Shown here piece after piece: positions 1 to 12,294 of a DNA stretch of 64,000 nucleotides. Source of the stretch: Filosporella fistucella (Eukaryota > Ascomycota > Leotiomycetes > Helotiales); contig JAQJZZ010000014.1 in assembly GCA_030077755.1 (NCBI GenBank), positions 806,001 to 870,000 on the forward strand, read 5' to 3'. Below the pieces are notes generated by a model. It worked only from the letters and a program-made list of their open reading frames with translations. It was not told the origin of the DNA and searched no databases. Position 1 is the first letter of the stretch. Every line of letters starts with the position of its first letter. A program made the position numbers and the translations under genes.

Positions 1-319
1 GGTAATACCGCAAAGTCCCCCGCATGGTATTCGCCTTGCAATACACCAAAGTCTCAAGTCACGATTTTCTCACTACCTACAACCACAACACAACCTCGTG
101 CATTTCCAAGGCTGAGAAACCAAAGTCCTGATAACGGAGTCGTAACGATTATTCACTACGCGTCGTGATCCCGTCCTCAGGTACAAGTACCCATTGGATC
201 GGGCTCTTGCACCTCGTAAAATCGTCTTTCTTGCACGGCGTTTGGAATCTTTTACATGGCGTTTTATTTCTTCTACAACACCTCTTTAAGATAATGTGCA
301 AGCGTTTTGAAGCTTGAAA
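1..319. other. 5' flank of MOT1, no gene seen
   Basis: No supported coding frame in this 319-base stretch. A 76-codon reverse-strand frame overlaps the MOT1 start and has no recognisable features. It presumably holds the MOT1 promoter and 5' UTR; I see no clear TATA element. Confidence 0.5.
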
Positions 320-3300
320 ATGGCATCTAGGTAAGCCAAGCTCAGACCCGGTATTTCTCCAGATTTTCGCTAACATCACGTGCCAGACTTGACCGACTCG
401 TCACGTGAGTACCCAAATGTCTTACTATGTTTCTTCTCCCCTATCCCGACACTTGTCGAACGAGTTTGAATCTCATCGCTACACTTCGGTTATATCTTCA
501 GAGCCAATCAGTGATCGGCGTATGTGATTTCACAATATCGTCGAAATTACTGTCGATTTATTCACCCAGGTATTTGAATATCGTCGCAATTATTCGACGA
601 AATATGCGCTGAACTATTCGAATGTCGTCGGGAATATGCGACGATTTTTCAATTGAATTTAAATATCGTCGGGTGTCTTGGACGATATTTCCACTCGAGT
701 CTTTGACATATATACTAACATTATATCATAGGATCCTCGAGTCGGGAAGCACACCACTCATCCGTAATACAGCAGCCCAACAGCTCGCCGATGTTCAAAA
801 GGCTCATCCAGAAGAGCTTTTCAATCTACTCACACGAGTTGTACCATACCTTCGACACAAGACATGGGATACTCGGATAGCTGCGGCAAAGGCACTCGGT
901 GGAATTGTTGATAACGCAGAACGATATGATCCAAATGCCGGGGATGGATATGTTAAAGGCGAAGTCAAGGAGGAAGAATCACCGGTCAAGAAAGAGGATC
1001 CAGACGATGAAACACCATTAGCCGATGGGCAGCTGAGCTTAGCTAATCTCGATGTGGTTTCTATTCTCAAGTATGGCAAGGAACTACTTCGTGGTGGTGG
1101 AAAGGACATCGATTATGCTCTTGCCTCGTTAAATCCCGCCCAACGACTCGCCCATCAAAAGAAGACTCTTGCTGGCCGTTTGGGATTCCTAGGGGAATAT
1201 TTCGAAGATGATGTGGAAATTGACTTGCCTGTTGTCAAACAAAATGGCACAAGCACACCAAAGCTTCCAACAAATGGCAATGGTATCAAGAACCCTAGCA
1301 CACCAGCCGAGGAACAAGGTCTCAGTGCACGTCAACTCAACCAATTGAAGAGAAAGCGGAAACGTGAAGCTCAACAAGCAGGAAAGAAGAATACCATGGT
1401 TGATTTGTCAATTCGTCGATCAAGTACCATGGACCTGAGTCAGGACACTACCATGTCAGATATTGTCGACGAATCAAGTGCAAATGGAAATGGTGTTTCG
1501 GATTACTTCTCCTTGGAGCGGTCTTCTGAAGTTGATGAAGATACGAAAGTGGTCTCGGAATTCAAAGGGCCAGTTATGCCTATAAAATCCGAGCTACAAA
1601 CCGACGAAGAAGTTGATGGTAGCGAATGGCCGTACGAGCGACTCTGTGATTTCATCAAGGTGGATCTCTTTGATCCACAATGGGAGACTCGACATGGAGC
1701 TGCGATGGGCCTAAGAGAGATTATTCGAGTACATGGTGGCGGTGCAGGACGTCTAAAAGGAAAGTCTCGCGCTGAGAACGACATACTCAATCGAAGATGG
1801 CTTGATGATTTAGCTTGTCGATTATGCTGTGTTTTCATGCTCGACCGATTTGGTGATTACGTCTCTGATACAGTAGTTGCCCCAATTAGAGAGACTGTTG
1901 GCCAGACCTTGGGTGCACTACTTATTCATCTTCCATCAACGACGGTTTACGCAGTCCATCGGATATTGTATCGGATGGTAATGCAGACAGACCTTCAACT
2001 CAGCAAAAATGGCTGGCCAATCTGCCACGGCGGTATGATTGGATTGCGATATCTGGTGGCTGTACGAAATGATCTTCTGTTGAAAGACAGTGATTTGATC
2101 GATGGAGTCATTGAAGCAGTGATGAAAGGTCTAGGAGACTTTGACGATGATGTCCGCTCAGTCAGTGCAGCAACACTGATTCCTATTGCCAAGGAATTCG
2201 TCAATCTGCGACCGGAAGCATTGGATGGTCTCATCAACATCGTCTGGGAGTGCTTATCAAATCTCGGAGACGATCTTAGTGCAAGTACCGGTCAGATCAT
2301 GGATTTGCTTGCAAAACTCTGCAGTTTCCCGGAAGTTCTCGATGCCATGAAAAAGAATGCGGCCAGAGATTCGGAACAATCATTCGCCCTCCTCGTCCCT
2401 CGATTATACCCCTTCTTACGACATACCATCACATCAGTTCGATCAGCCGTGTTGCGTGCTCTTCTTACTTTCGTTAGTATCGAAGGAGAAGGAACTCGTG
2501 ACTGGTTGAACGGCAAGATTCTTCGACTTATCTTTCAGAATATTCTGGTAGAACGAAACCAAGATACACTCAATTTATCACTTCAAGTATGGGCTGCTTT
2601 GGTAAAACATTTGTCAAAGGACCCTGGAAATCTCGCAGAGCAATTCTCTGCTCACGTCGACCCCCTTATGCAACTTACTCTTCACCCAATTGGTGTTTCA
2701 CGCCATCCACTACCTATGAACGCAACCCTCTTCCAAAAGCCATCTGGCAGCACATATTCTATGCCTACCGGTTTCGTACCTGCCGCCACCCGGCAAATAT
2801 CACCAGCAGCTGCAGAGCCTCCCGCAAAGAAGCAGCGACGAAAATCTACGAAAGTCATTGAACCTGTTCCAACCAGCTCATCACATGATGTGGACGGCCA
2901 TATGATGCAAGGAGATGTAGACCTTGTTGGTATGGATATTCTGATCAGATCTAGAGTTGCAGCAGCAAAAGCTATGGGTCTGATCATGTCACTCGTACCG
3001 ACTCCTATTCTCGAAGCATATGATGCCAGTATAGTCCCAGGATTGTCATCCGCATTTTCATCAACACAGCTCACAGCAGCATTGATCATCGACGAGTACG
3101 CAAAGAACTGTGCATCAAAGGATCAAGCCACTCGCTTTGTGAACCCTCTTCTCAAGATTATCGAAGCAGATCGTCCAATGCATTATCGCGATCTTGTCAG
3201 CTACACACAACTCGTACGAGCTCAATGTTCACAGCTTCTGAATACCTTCCGAGATGTGGGCAAAGTCTCCCAAGGCCGCTTGCCTGTTCTTGCTGTTGTT

Positions 3301-6300
3301 GTTCAAGGTGAGGCAGAAGCTGGTCCCGATGCTTTCTCGATTGCCACCGCAGACAAGTGTGTCAATGAAGACTTTGAACGGCTGAAGAAGGCAATGCCTG
3401 CTGGTCAACGTTTGATTGCCACGCAAGCTTTGAGCGACGCGAAAGACAGTGTTGTTGAGGTCATCACCAACGCAAAGGCTGTCAAGGAGCAGCGCGATAT
3501 TAGGATCAAGGCTGCTGCTGCCAGCGCATTAGTTGCCATGAAGGTATCTCCAAAGAAACCAACGCACATCATCAAGGGCATGATGGATAGTGTCAAGAAG
3601 GAGGAGAATGTCGAGTTACAACAACGTTCTGCATCATCAGTCGCAAGATTGGTCGAGTTGTTTGCCGATGGAGGCCGCTCTGGACCGGCACAAAAGGTTG
3701 TCTCAAATTTGGCCAAATTCAGTTGCATCGATACGTCGGAAACTCCGGAGTTCGGTCCAAATGCCGTATTTACCAGCAATATTCTATCCCTTCGGAAGGA
3801 GGAGGACCGAAGAGATCATCCAGATGCAGCTAAGTTTGCACGAGAAGCCAAAGAAGCTAGAATCATTCGCAGAGGTGCTAAAGAAGCTTTGGAGCAACTT
3901 TCCAGCATTTTTGGCGCCAGTTTACTCGACAAAGTACCAACTCTCAAGAATATCATGGAGGATGCATTACAGCATGCTTTCGCTGGCGATCTCCCTGCTG
4001 ATATTAAGGATCCTGAGAACCAAGCTGGTCAAGCAGCCGTTGATGGAATGTCAGTCCTTCGGGCATTGACTCCTACATTGAGCAAGGAATTGCATCCATT
4101 CGTCATGCACCTTCTACCTTTGGTCGTCAAGGCTCTTCACTCCGAATTATCAGTATTCCGATACATGGCTGCAAAATGTCTTGCGACAGTATGCAGTGTG
4201 ATGACTGTGGACGCGATGACTATGCTGGTAGAGAATGTTTTACCTTCCATTAGCAACCCTATCGATCTCAATTTCAGACAAGGTGCAATTGAAGCTGTCT
4301 ATCACCTCATTCACGTTATGGGCGATAATATTTTACCATACGTCATTTTCCTCATAGTACCAGTCCTTGGCCGGATGAGTGATTCTGATAACGATGTTCG
4401 GTTGATTGCCACCACAACATTTGCTACTCTGGTCAAGCTCGTACCACTTGAAGCCGGTATTCCAGACCCTCCTGGATTATCCGAGGAATTGCTTCGAGGT
4501 CGTGATCGAGAACGAACCTTTATCGCCCAACTCTTGGATCCTCACAAAGTCGAGCCATTCCATATCCCAGTGGCAATCAAAGCAGAACTTCGATCTTATC
4601 AACAAGAAGGTGTCAATTGGCTCAATTTCTTGAACAAGTATCATCTTCATGGCATTCTCTGTGATGATATGGGTCTAGGAAAGACATTGCAGACACTGTG
4701 CATTGTTGCAAGTGATCATCACAACCGAGCCGAGGAATTCGCCAAGACGAAATCTCCAGATGTTCGCAGACTGCCTTCATTGATTGTTTGTCCACCTACA
4801 TTGTCTGGTCATTGGCAACAAGAGATCAACACATATGCGCCGTTCCTTACCTGCACTGCCTATGTTGGACCACCAGCTGATCGATCGCGATTGAAGGACC
4901 AGCTTGGCAAGACTGATATCGTCATCACGTCTTACGATATTTGCAGAAATGATGCCGAGATGCTCACTGCTCTAAATTGGAATTACCTTGTTCTTGACGA
5001 GGGTCATTTGATCAAGAATCCTAGAGCAAAAGTCACAATTGCTGTCAAGCGTCTTCTCAGTAATCATCGCCTCATTCTGTCTGGAACTCCAATTCAGAAC
5101 AATGTCTTGGAACTTTGGTCTCTGTTTGATTTCCTCATGCCTGGATTCCTTGGTACCGAGAAGGTTTTCCTCGATCGTTTTGCCAAGCCCATCGCTGCAA
5201 GTCGTTTCAGCAAGTCTTCCTCGAAAGAACAAGAAGCTGGTGCTCTTGCTATCGAAGCCCTTCACAAGCAGGTCCTTCCATTCCTTCTTCGTCGTCTCAA
5301 GGAAGAGGTGCTTGATGATCTACCACCCAAGATTCTTCAAAATTATTACTGCGATCTCAGTGACCTTCAAAAGAAGCTCTTTGAGGACTTCACGAAGAAG
5401 GAAGGCAAGACTATCGCGGAGAAGGCATCATCAGGTGATAAGGAAGCCAAGCAACATATCTTCCAAGCCCTACAATACATGCGCAAACTCTGCAATTCCC
5501 CTGCTCTTGTCATGAAGGAAGGTCACAAGCAGTATGAAGAAACCCAGCGTCTGCTCGCCAAGCAAAACACTTCTCTCCGCGACCCAGTTCATGCACCCAA
5601 ACTTACTGCCCTCCGAGATCTCCTTGTCGATTGCGGTATTGGTAACATTCCATCATCCGAGAACGAAATCACAACTGAAACTTCATACGTCTCTCCTCAT
5701 CGAGCACTCATCTTTTGTCAAATGAAGGAAATGCTTGATATGGTTCAAAATGACGTACTGAAGAAGATGTTACCCTCGGTCCAATTTCTCCGTATGGATG
5801 GTTCGGTCGATGCTTCCAAGCGTCAAGATATCGTCAACAAATTCAACTCAGATCCTTCTTACGATGTTCTTCTCCTCACAACATCGGTCGGTGGTCTAGG
5901 ATTGAACTTGACAGGAGCAGATACCGTTATCTTCGTAGAACATGATTGGAATCCGCAAAAGGATTTACAAGCTATGGATCGTGCACATCGTATTGGTCAG
6001 AAGAAGGTCGTGAATGTTTACAGATTGATCACTCGAGGCACATTGGAGGAGAAAATCATGTCGTATGTCCCTTCCCCCCTCCCATCATAAATCCTAGCTA
6101 ACTTCTCTCCCAGACTCCAACGTTTCAAAATCGACGTAGCCTCCACAGTAGTCAATCAGCAGAATGCCGGTCTCGGCACCATGGAAACAGACCAGATTCT
6201 TGATCTCTTCAATCTCGGCGAAACAGCAGATGGCATCGATAAACCGACCTTGAATGGCAAAGATGGAGAAGCAGAGGAGGAAATGGTGGACGCTGCTACC

Positions 6301-6417
6301 GGAGAGGTCAAGGAGAAGGGGAAGAAGGGCTGGTTGGATGATCTCGGAGAGCTGTGGGATGATAAGCAGTATGAAGAGGAGTTTGATCTAGATGGATTCT
6401 TGAAGACTATGAAGTGA
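320..6417 (+). CDS. MOT1: Mot1/BTAF1 TBP-displacing Swi2/Snf2 ATPase
   Basis: Orthologue of Mot1 (BTAF1), the essential nuclear Swi2/Snf2 ATPase that strips TATA-binding protein from DNA. Exons read as 320-330, 387-404, 732-6062 and 6114-6417, giving 1887 aa, close to the yeast length. The first two exons spell MASRLDRLVT and join in phase to the conserved ILESGSTPLIRNTAAQQLAD. That fixes the start at 320; the longer open frame entering from 622 is intron. The N-terminal two thirds are HEAT-like repeats that would wrap TBP. The ATPase lies at about residues 1290-1850: DDMGLGKT with Lys about 1327, DEGH at about 1432, LSGTPIQNN, and a C-terminal helicase lobe with TSVGGLGLNLTGAD and RAHRIGQ. 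The last intron splits KIMS from LQRFKID. Introns use GTAAGC, GTGAGT and GTATGT donors. The 327-nt second intron carries a repeat array. All ATPase motifs look intact. Confidence 0.96.
534..690 (+). repeat. ~43-bp periodic inverted-repeat array in MOT1 intron 2
   Basis: The 10-mer AATATCGTCG occurs at 534-543, 577-586 and 662-671, and as AATGTCGTCG at 621-630. Start-to-start spacing is 43, 44 and 41 bases. The last three copies are each followed by a near-complementary CGACGA arm. Bases 661-670 and 681-690 form a perfect 10-bp inverted repeat (AAATATCGTC / GACGATATTT) around a 10-base loop. The whole array lies inside the second MOT1 intron. Confidence 0.8.
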
Positions 6418-7412
6418 TGCTTTGGCTTCGCTTCTAGTTCTACACATTACCTGAGAGAATTCCTCCATCGAATACGAACACAGTCCAACACACATCCCCA
6501 TCGTATCACCACCACCCGAACTAACCAAAACAACCACACACACAGATCACAGCATAGCAAAGGCGCAAAGGCGTCTTCAATCAGCATCCAGCGCATCTCA
6601 TCGCATCATCGCGCTTATTTCCGGTCTCGTTCTGATTTTCTGATTTTCTGCTTTTCGGGTCTCTTCTCATCCTCACATCGGGTCTCGATTCATTCGGGAA
6701 AGGGTGGACTCATTCCACAATCTTTGCTTTACAGAGAGAAAACATGTTTCCGAGATGGTTGGGAATTAAGCTTTTGAGCTGAGAAAATGATAGCTTTGGG
6801 GGAAAGTAAGGGGAAGAGAGCAAGGGGAGAAGCGGGAAATAGGAAAAGAGAAATGTATATTTGTACTATTACATCAAGCAAAGAGCATAGCGTGCGCGCA
6901 TCGCATCGAATCGCATAGTTGCTTATTTTGCTTGCATCCCTTATTTAGAGGGGTAGAAATGAAAAGAGCTTTGATTTCGAATACTTTTACACAAAGTATG
7001 TAGTAGCTGCTTCCCGTGTGAGCAAGATAATGAAAATAGTATAGAAGTTAACAAAATCTTGATTTTGTAATTATACACGTGAAGACGCAAGGAAGCCTGC
7101 CTCCTTTCTATTTCGCTTGAACGATTGCATTTTGAGAGTTCACTGCCTTGTTCCCGCGTTTTTGAAATCATTTGTGTGGCATTCAAATCAATATTCAAGA
7201 CTCAAGATGGCTACAAGCTTTTTCTGATTGGCGTTGCTGCAAAGCGTAGGATAATGACACTAAGAACGAAATTATATTCTTCATGCCGATATGTTATGGT
7301 TTCTACATACACTTTATGAGCCGAATAGGGTTTACAAAGACTTCTCTGGCGTGAAGCAACTTAGGCAGTGGTATGCAATCTGATAGACTCTTCTCTTTTT
7401 GCAAGTATTAGC
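6418..7412. other. intergenic, MOT1 3' side
   Basis: About 1 kb with no supported gene. CA-rich tracts follow the MOT1 stop (6520-6560), then a purine-rich stretch (6780-6850). This is probably 3' UTR and the tail region of the converging pseudogene. Confidence 0.5.
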
Positions 7413-9366
7413 CTAAGATCTATTTGAATTGCCGCAAGACAGCACACCTATCACCAGTGGCTCTATAACATAATACAAGATATAAATGAGCGTCACAAAA
7501 CACATGGCAACTATATTGGCCGTACTAATACCGAATTTAGTGCGCGCAAGATTAGATCCAACATCCCCGGGATACCAAAAATGACCTGTAACCATGAAGA
7601 GGCAAGTGGCTATCAAGGTAGAACAATAGATTATTTCAGAATATTTAGACTTGAACGCCCCACCATACATGAGATTGAGACAATGCAAAGTATAAAAGCA
7701 TAACGAAAAGGGTACGAGAATTGTGAGCCACAAAGAGAGACCAATCAAGGAGAAAAAAACATCTCCACCAACGGTGACTTGCAAAAGTACAAAGATAGTA
7801 TGTATTAGTAGAAGAGGAGAGCTAACGGTAAGACGCCAAACTTGAACCATTTCACGGCTTTATAGAAATTCCGATTAAGCTCGGCTATCTCAGTTGGTGC
7901 ACTACTGTCGTCATTATCCCTGGCCATGGGACTCAGATCAATACTATCAGTTAGATGCATCGGAGGACGTGAATCTGATAGAACATTGCCGGTTTCTGGC
8001 ACATGGTAAGTACAAGTATAATTTGGTGTAGGAAGGCCCTTCAAAGCTCACCAGGATGAAACGGATCGTACGAGAATTCAAAAATGGCTGCTAATGGCGC
8101 AGCTAAGAATACGACAGGCAAGATCTGGCCGAACGTCCATTCATTTTCTCCGCCGTCGCGGCTCGTCGGGCATGAGCAATTTGAAGTGTGCCCCATATAA
8201 TAGGTATGATGAGCCAGTAAACCTAGAAAGCATCAACATGCCGAAGAAAGGGTTCGATCATCATAAAAGTATAACACTCACCTCTGAGAGCATAGAAGTG
8301 TATATATCTAAGATAAGTCGAGCAACAAAAAATATAGACAGAGCTGGTCAGAAGCATAGAGAGCGTCTCAAGTTATCTCGAACGTTTGGGCCTGCTTCGA
8401 CAGAGCTGCTTCGAAGACTTCACAATATTCGTCTGCTCCAACGGCCAAGCAAGGCTCGAACCCGGCGTTTTAAAACCCCTGATAATGTTTTATGAAGTTT
8501 GATAACACGAGTCCCAAAGCTCAACACAAGTAAGAGAATCGAGACAACCATCGAGGAATATCGACTTGAGCTAGGATTGGGACGGCGCTAAAAGTAACAT
8601 GCCGCATAATCGCCAGGGTATTCCAGTTCCTGCACAGGCGCGAGCTCTGAGTCCCAGCTAAATTCGCCTGTTGGCACAATCGCCACAACCAGCATACACA
8701 AGAGTAGGAACATGGATATCAGTCGCCAAAGACGCTCGCCTAGATGCATGAGCAAATGCCTCCTAAGGAATGTCAAACAAGAGAGATGAGTGATGCATGA
8801 GAATCAAACCAGATATACAACAATTTGCCAATGGTAGATGGACAGTCCGCAATGTAAAGAGCTATAGCCACTGATTAGTATTGCAATACCTGTGAGAATC
8901 TGGAGATCAGTCATGCTCAGAACGCACTATCAAGGCATAAGCTTTTGAAAGTAAAGATCAGCGGACAGTTTTTGACCTATTGTAGGCCAATTCCAAGCCG
9001 TGCCCGTTGCTGTATCGCCCTTACACTGTCTCCAGGACCGTTTTCATCATGGTATGACTTCCCACGCCACCAGCTAAGGACGAGATCATCCACGGGATTG
9101 CTGTTATAGCTCCCAGCATCTATAGTGGTTCCGTCTTCATGGAATGGATCCAGAGCGGGCTGGAAGGCGTACATATAGTGACCGACTATGATGATCACAG
9201 CTATATACGCGGTCGTTACGAAGCCAGTCACGACCTAACGACCGACTCAGTACAGGAACAGAAGAATATGGAGACGAGAACTCACACCAATTCCAGCTAT
9301 ATCACCATATGGCTCGACTTTGCTTCGATCAAATTGCGTATCTAAGCAATCATACGAACAGGGCAT
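7413..9366 (-). pseudogene. decayed multi-pass membrane protein gene
   Basis: Read on the minus strand, a polytopic membrane protein of a type common in filamentous ascomycetes starts at ATG 9366 (MPCSYDCLD, then EPYGDIAGIG). Good splice sites join 9366-9286, 9234-9025 and 8926-8282. The third piece carries ILISGYSSLHCGLSIYHWQ and further hydrophobic segments, but is interrupted in frame by TGA at 8806-8804, where the frame runs YLV-stop-FSCITHLSCL. Further in-frame stops are TAG 8590-8588, TGA 8422-8420 and TGA 8350-8348. After an intron (8281-8223), the exon from 8222 changes frame between a hydrophobic WLIIPIIWGTLQIA stretch and ENEWTFGQILPVVFLAAPL. The C-terminal membrane segments (7413-7850) are still open. 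Introns and hydrophobicity are preserved while the frame is broken five times, so decay is recent or ongoing. Function unknown. Confidence 0.85.
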
Positions 9367-9671
9367 TTCCGATGGTGGAGAAACAAATCACGTCTTTTTC
9401 CGAGATTGCAGTATGATATGACCCTTTCTATGAGAATTAAATAACCAATCTTGTGAGAATTTGCAGAGCTCTATTGCCTGTTAGCTGAACCCGACAAAGT
9501 TTTGATACATTGAAGTAAAATGTGCCATCGAAATGCATCGAGGTGGATGTCTCAGCTGTTCGCTTGGCTTCGAGCATGGACACACCTATGAGAGTTGCAG
9601 TGTCATGGTTACATAGGTTGCACTCTGCGAATCCCAGGTTTGAGATTCGAGATTTTCAGGCGTCATAATTA
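9367..9671. other. intergenic
   Basis: About 305 bases between the 5' end of the membrane pseudogene and the 3' end of the regulator gene. I see no gene or clear motif here. Confidence 0.5.
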
Positions 9672-12294
9672 TTAATCATCAGAGTCGCCCCACCAAGCTT
9701 TCAGATCCTCCCTTCTCCAACTTGTCACCCAGCCTGTCTCCCTTTCTATTCTCTCATATATATTCAGAATGGCTTGATGTTCGCTGGGATGACTCATGAC
9801 CTTCCCTGCAATCCATATTGGCTGAATCGAATTTGTCCAGGCGCCGCTGATAATGTTAGCATCAGAAGCGTAGGAAGCTGTGTTGGTTATGGACCTACTG
9901 ATGCGTGTTGGACTCGGAAATAGCGCAGATCTGTCGGGCATGCCAGAAAATAGATTTCTGATTGGGAACGAGGTTAAAACTTGAGCTGCACCAGGAGAAT
10001 GCTGAAATTGTTGACGGCATGAAATACTTCCTGTGAGTGAAGTTAGTACGCACCTGTTTTCGCTGAACTTGAAGTCCGCCTGGCTTTGCTTGCAACATCA
10101 ACAATATCGCAGTATGGTAAAGTTGATTTCCAGATACTGCAGGCTATTAGTTATCTTCCAAAGGGGATTAAATTGAGCCATTTACCCGCTGGGCCATTTC
10201 CATAGAAGACAGTTGGGAATGGTGACTGCGAATCTTGGGTGGCGGAGATTGTGAGTATTGGCTTCATCTCCTCGGGACGCTCTGAATACCAATCGTCAAG
10301 CAGATTGAGTAATTCAGTCCAGCGACTGGCACCTGCTTCTCGATCACGACCATCACTGCTATTCAAATATGCGACACAATTAGCACAGAGAAAGACCGCA
10401 TAATTGGCATATGTATCGAATCCATTTGCTGGGTTCCGAAAAAGCCTGATTGCTGAGGAGAACTCCATATTTGCTGTCCAGCGATTGACTGGGATCAATG
10501 TGAGATCTTGCGAAATCAAAGCACCACAGAGGTCTAAATGAAGTGAGCAGAAGCCAAGAAAACGTAGCCGGAAGGAATACCCATTCGCGCAAAACACCAG
10601 AATAGAGCTTCTTCGACACCGCTAACAAATCCATTAATACCAACGGCTTCTAGTAGATTTGCACAGCCTTCTAAATGCCGTCGCCACTCTTTGGGTGAAC
10701 CTCATCCTAAATTAATTCATGCTACAATTGATGGAAACTTGTCAAACTCACAACTCATCATTTCCAGAACGCACAAAATGACACATGATGCAATCACCGC
10801 AGTGCCTTTGGTCTGGAGCTCTGGAAGTAGCAAATGGATAGCTTCTTGATATAACGCCAAACTCTCCGATGAAGATTTTGAGTTTTCCTTCATTTCAATC
10901 TGTCGAGCAGACAACGCAAGAATTGAGTTCTTCAAATGTGGTGTGCTCTTAGCCATCATAGGTATCTTATGTTCAAAGTGGCGATTATTATCAAATTTAT
11001 CAAGCTGAAAATCAGTCTTCATCTTCATGAGCAATAAAGGAACTTACCCATGGTGCCAGCTCGTCGATCCACGCCTTCCATAAGATGTACTCTCGCTGAG
11101 GGGTTATTTCTGGTGGTTTTGAAGATCGGCCAGACTCTGGATCAGAGTCTACCCTATTTACTGTCCCGGCTGTTCCAATGCATTTCGGGGCCAGTTTCTC
11201 AGAAGTGCCAAAGTAAGATTGAGATATTTCAGGTGTGCCATTTCGAGTTGGGCAATTTGATCTTGCAGTATATATCAAGTGATCTCTCAATGTGGAGTGG
11301 AATTCTTGGTAGACTGAGCCTGGCAGAAATATACCATCCTGGTCCTCGTATATACCATGATCGAGAATGTTTGTTTCATTTATTTGTTGGGCTATGCCTT
11401 GGACCAACGGAGGTGGCATCATTGTATCATCGACGCTGGAGTTTTGTGGCTGTTGTTGCGGAGGCAGGTAACGCAACGCCAACAAATCCGCTGCAGCATC
11501 TTCGGTATCAATTCGAGATGTGTTGTGGTGATCCGGAATCCTGTTATGCTCCTTCTCCAAATCTTGGCTTCTCTGGGTGAAAGTCATGTTGTGAGCTCCT
11601 TGGCCAATATACTCCGATGAGCTCTGGGCAGGACTAGCATCCATCCGCATATAATCTTCACTCGCACGATATGAACTCTCGTCCGAATATGAGAGCGTCA
11701 TGGAATTGGGCGTGTCGAATTTAGGCGATTCTGACTGCCACGGTGGAGGATAATGGCTTTGAAATTGGCTAGGAGTGGGCAAATGGGACTCGCGAGGGTG
11801 TGGGAGCATTGAGGCAATTGGCATATTCGCAGGGTTTCGTGTTGTTTTGCTCTCTGGTATCGGGTCTACAGTACGATGGGCGTCGACCTGACATTCTCTT
11901 TCAATCCTAGAAGTGACGTCTACTATCTGAATGATATTTAGCCTCATATTCCCATAGATAGCAGGAAATCTCAAACTTTGAAAAGTCGGGCTCTTTTCCT
12001 TGATCCTTCCTGCATTGAGGGATGTTCAGCATCAATCTTTGTTGCATTGTCGTCACGAAAAACGATCTTCATCCCCCATTCGCACTCTTCACCCTTCTGT
12101 CGACAATTCAAACATTCCGGTCGGGTCTCATCGCCTTACAATATTAATACTGTAGTTGCGACAATAGTGGCAGAAAGAGTCTCACATTTTCTCCGTCGAC
12201 GACGACAGACAAGACAGCCTGATCTTGTTCTTGTCTTTTTGGACTGGGTGTGATCTCTGCCATCCGGGAAGCAGTTGGCATCGGTCTGGCTCAT
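9672..12294 (-). CDS. Zn2Cys6 transcription factor with fungal regulatory middle region
   Basis: Nuclear binuclear zinc-cluster regulator. I assemble nine exons: 12294-12186, 12134-11977, 11926-11048, 11004-10752, 10700-10581, 10533-10186, 10136-10054, 9957-9899 and 9846-9672. They total 2184 nt, or 727 aa, with phases agreeing at every junction. The zinc cluster is Cys27-X2-Cys30-X6-Cys37-X6-Cys44-X2-Cys47-X6-Cys54; an intron splits it right after RRRRRK. A low-complexity Pro/Ser/Gln linker follows to about residue 340. The C-terminal half has the Fungal_trans_2 type pattern: LAPWLDKFDN, SILALSARQ, IASCVILCVLEMMSC, EWRRHLEGCANLLEAVGING, WHARQICAIS and MSHPSEHQAI, ending in KAWWGDSDD. An in-frame ATG at 12324 would add ten residues. 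It is divergent from the RTA1-like gene. No target is evident; it could regulate neighbours, but that is only proximity. Confidence 0.93.

Noticed and set aside
622..731. Extended N-terminus of MOT1 from ATG 622
   Set aside because: The 37 residues do not resemble Mot1, while two upstream micro-exons supply the conserved MASRLDRLVT in phase; 622-731 is intron.
8420..8480. GGTTCGAGCC on the minus strand as a tRNA T-arm
   Set aside because: Lies within the coding frame of the membrane pseudogene and has no cloverleaf around it.
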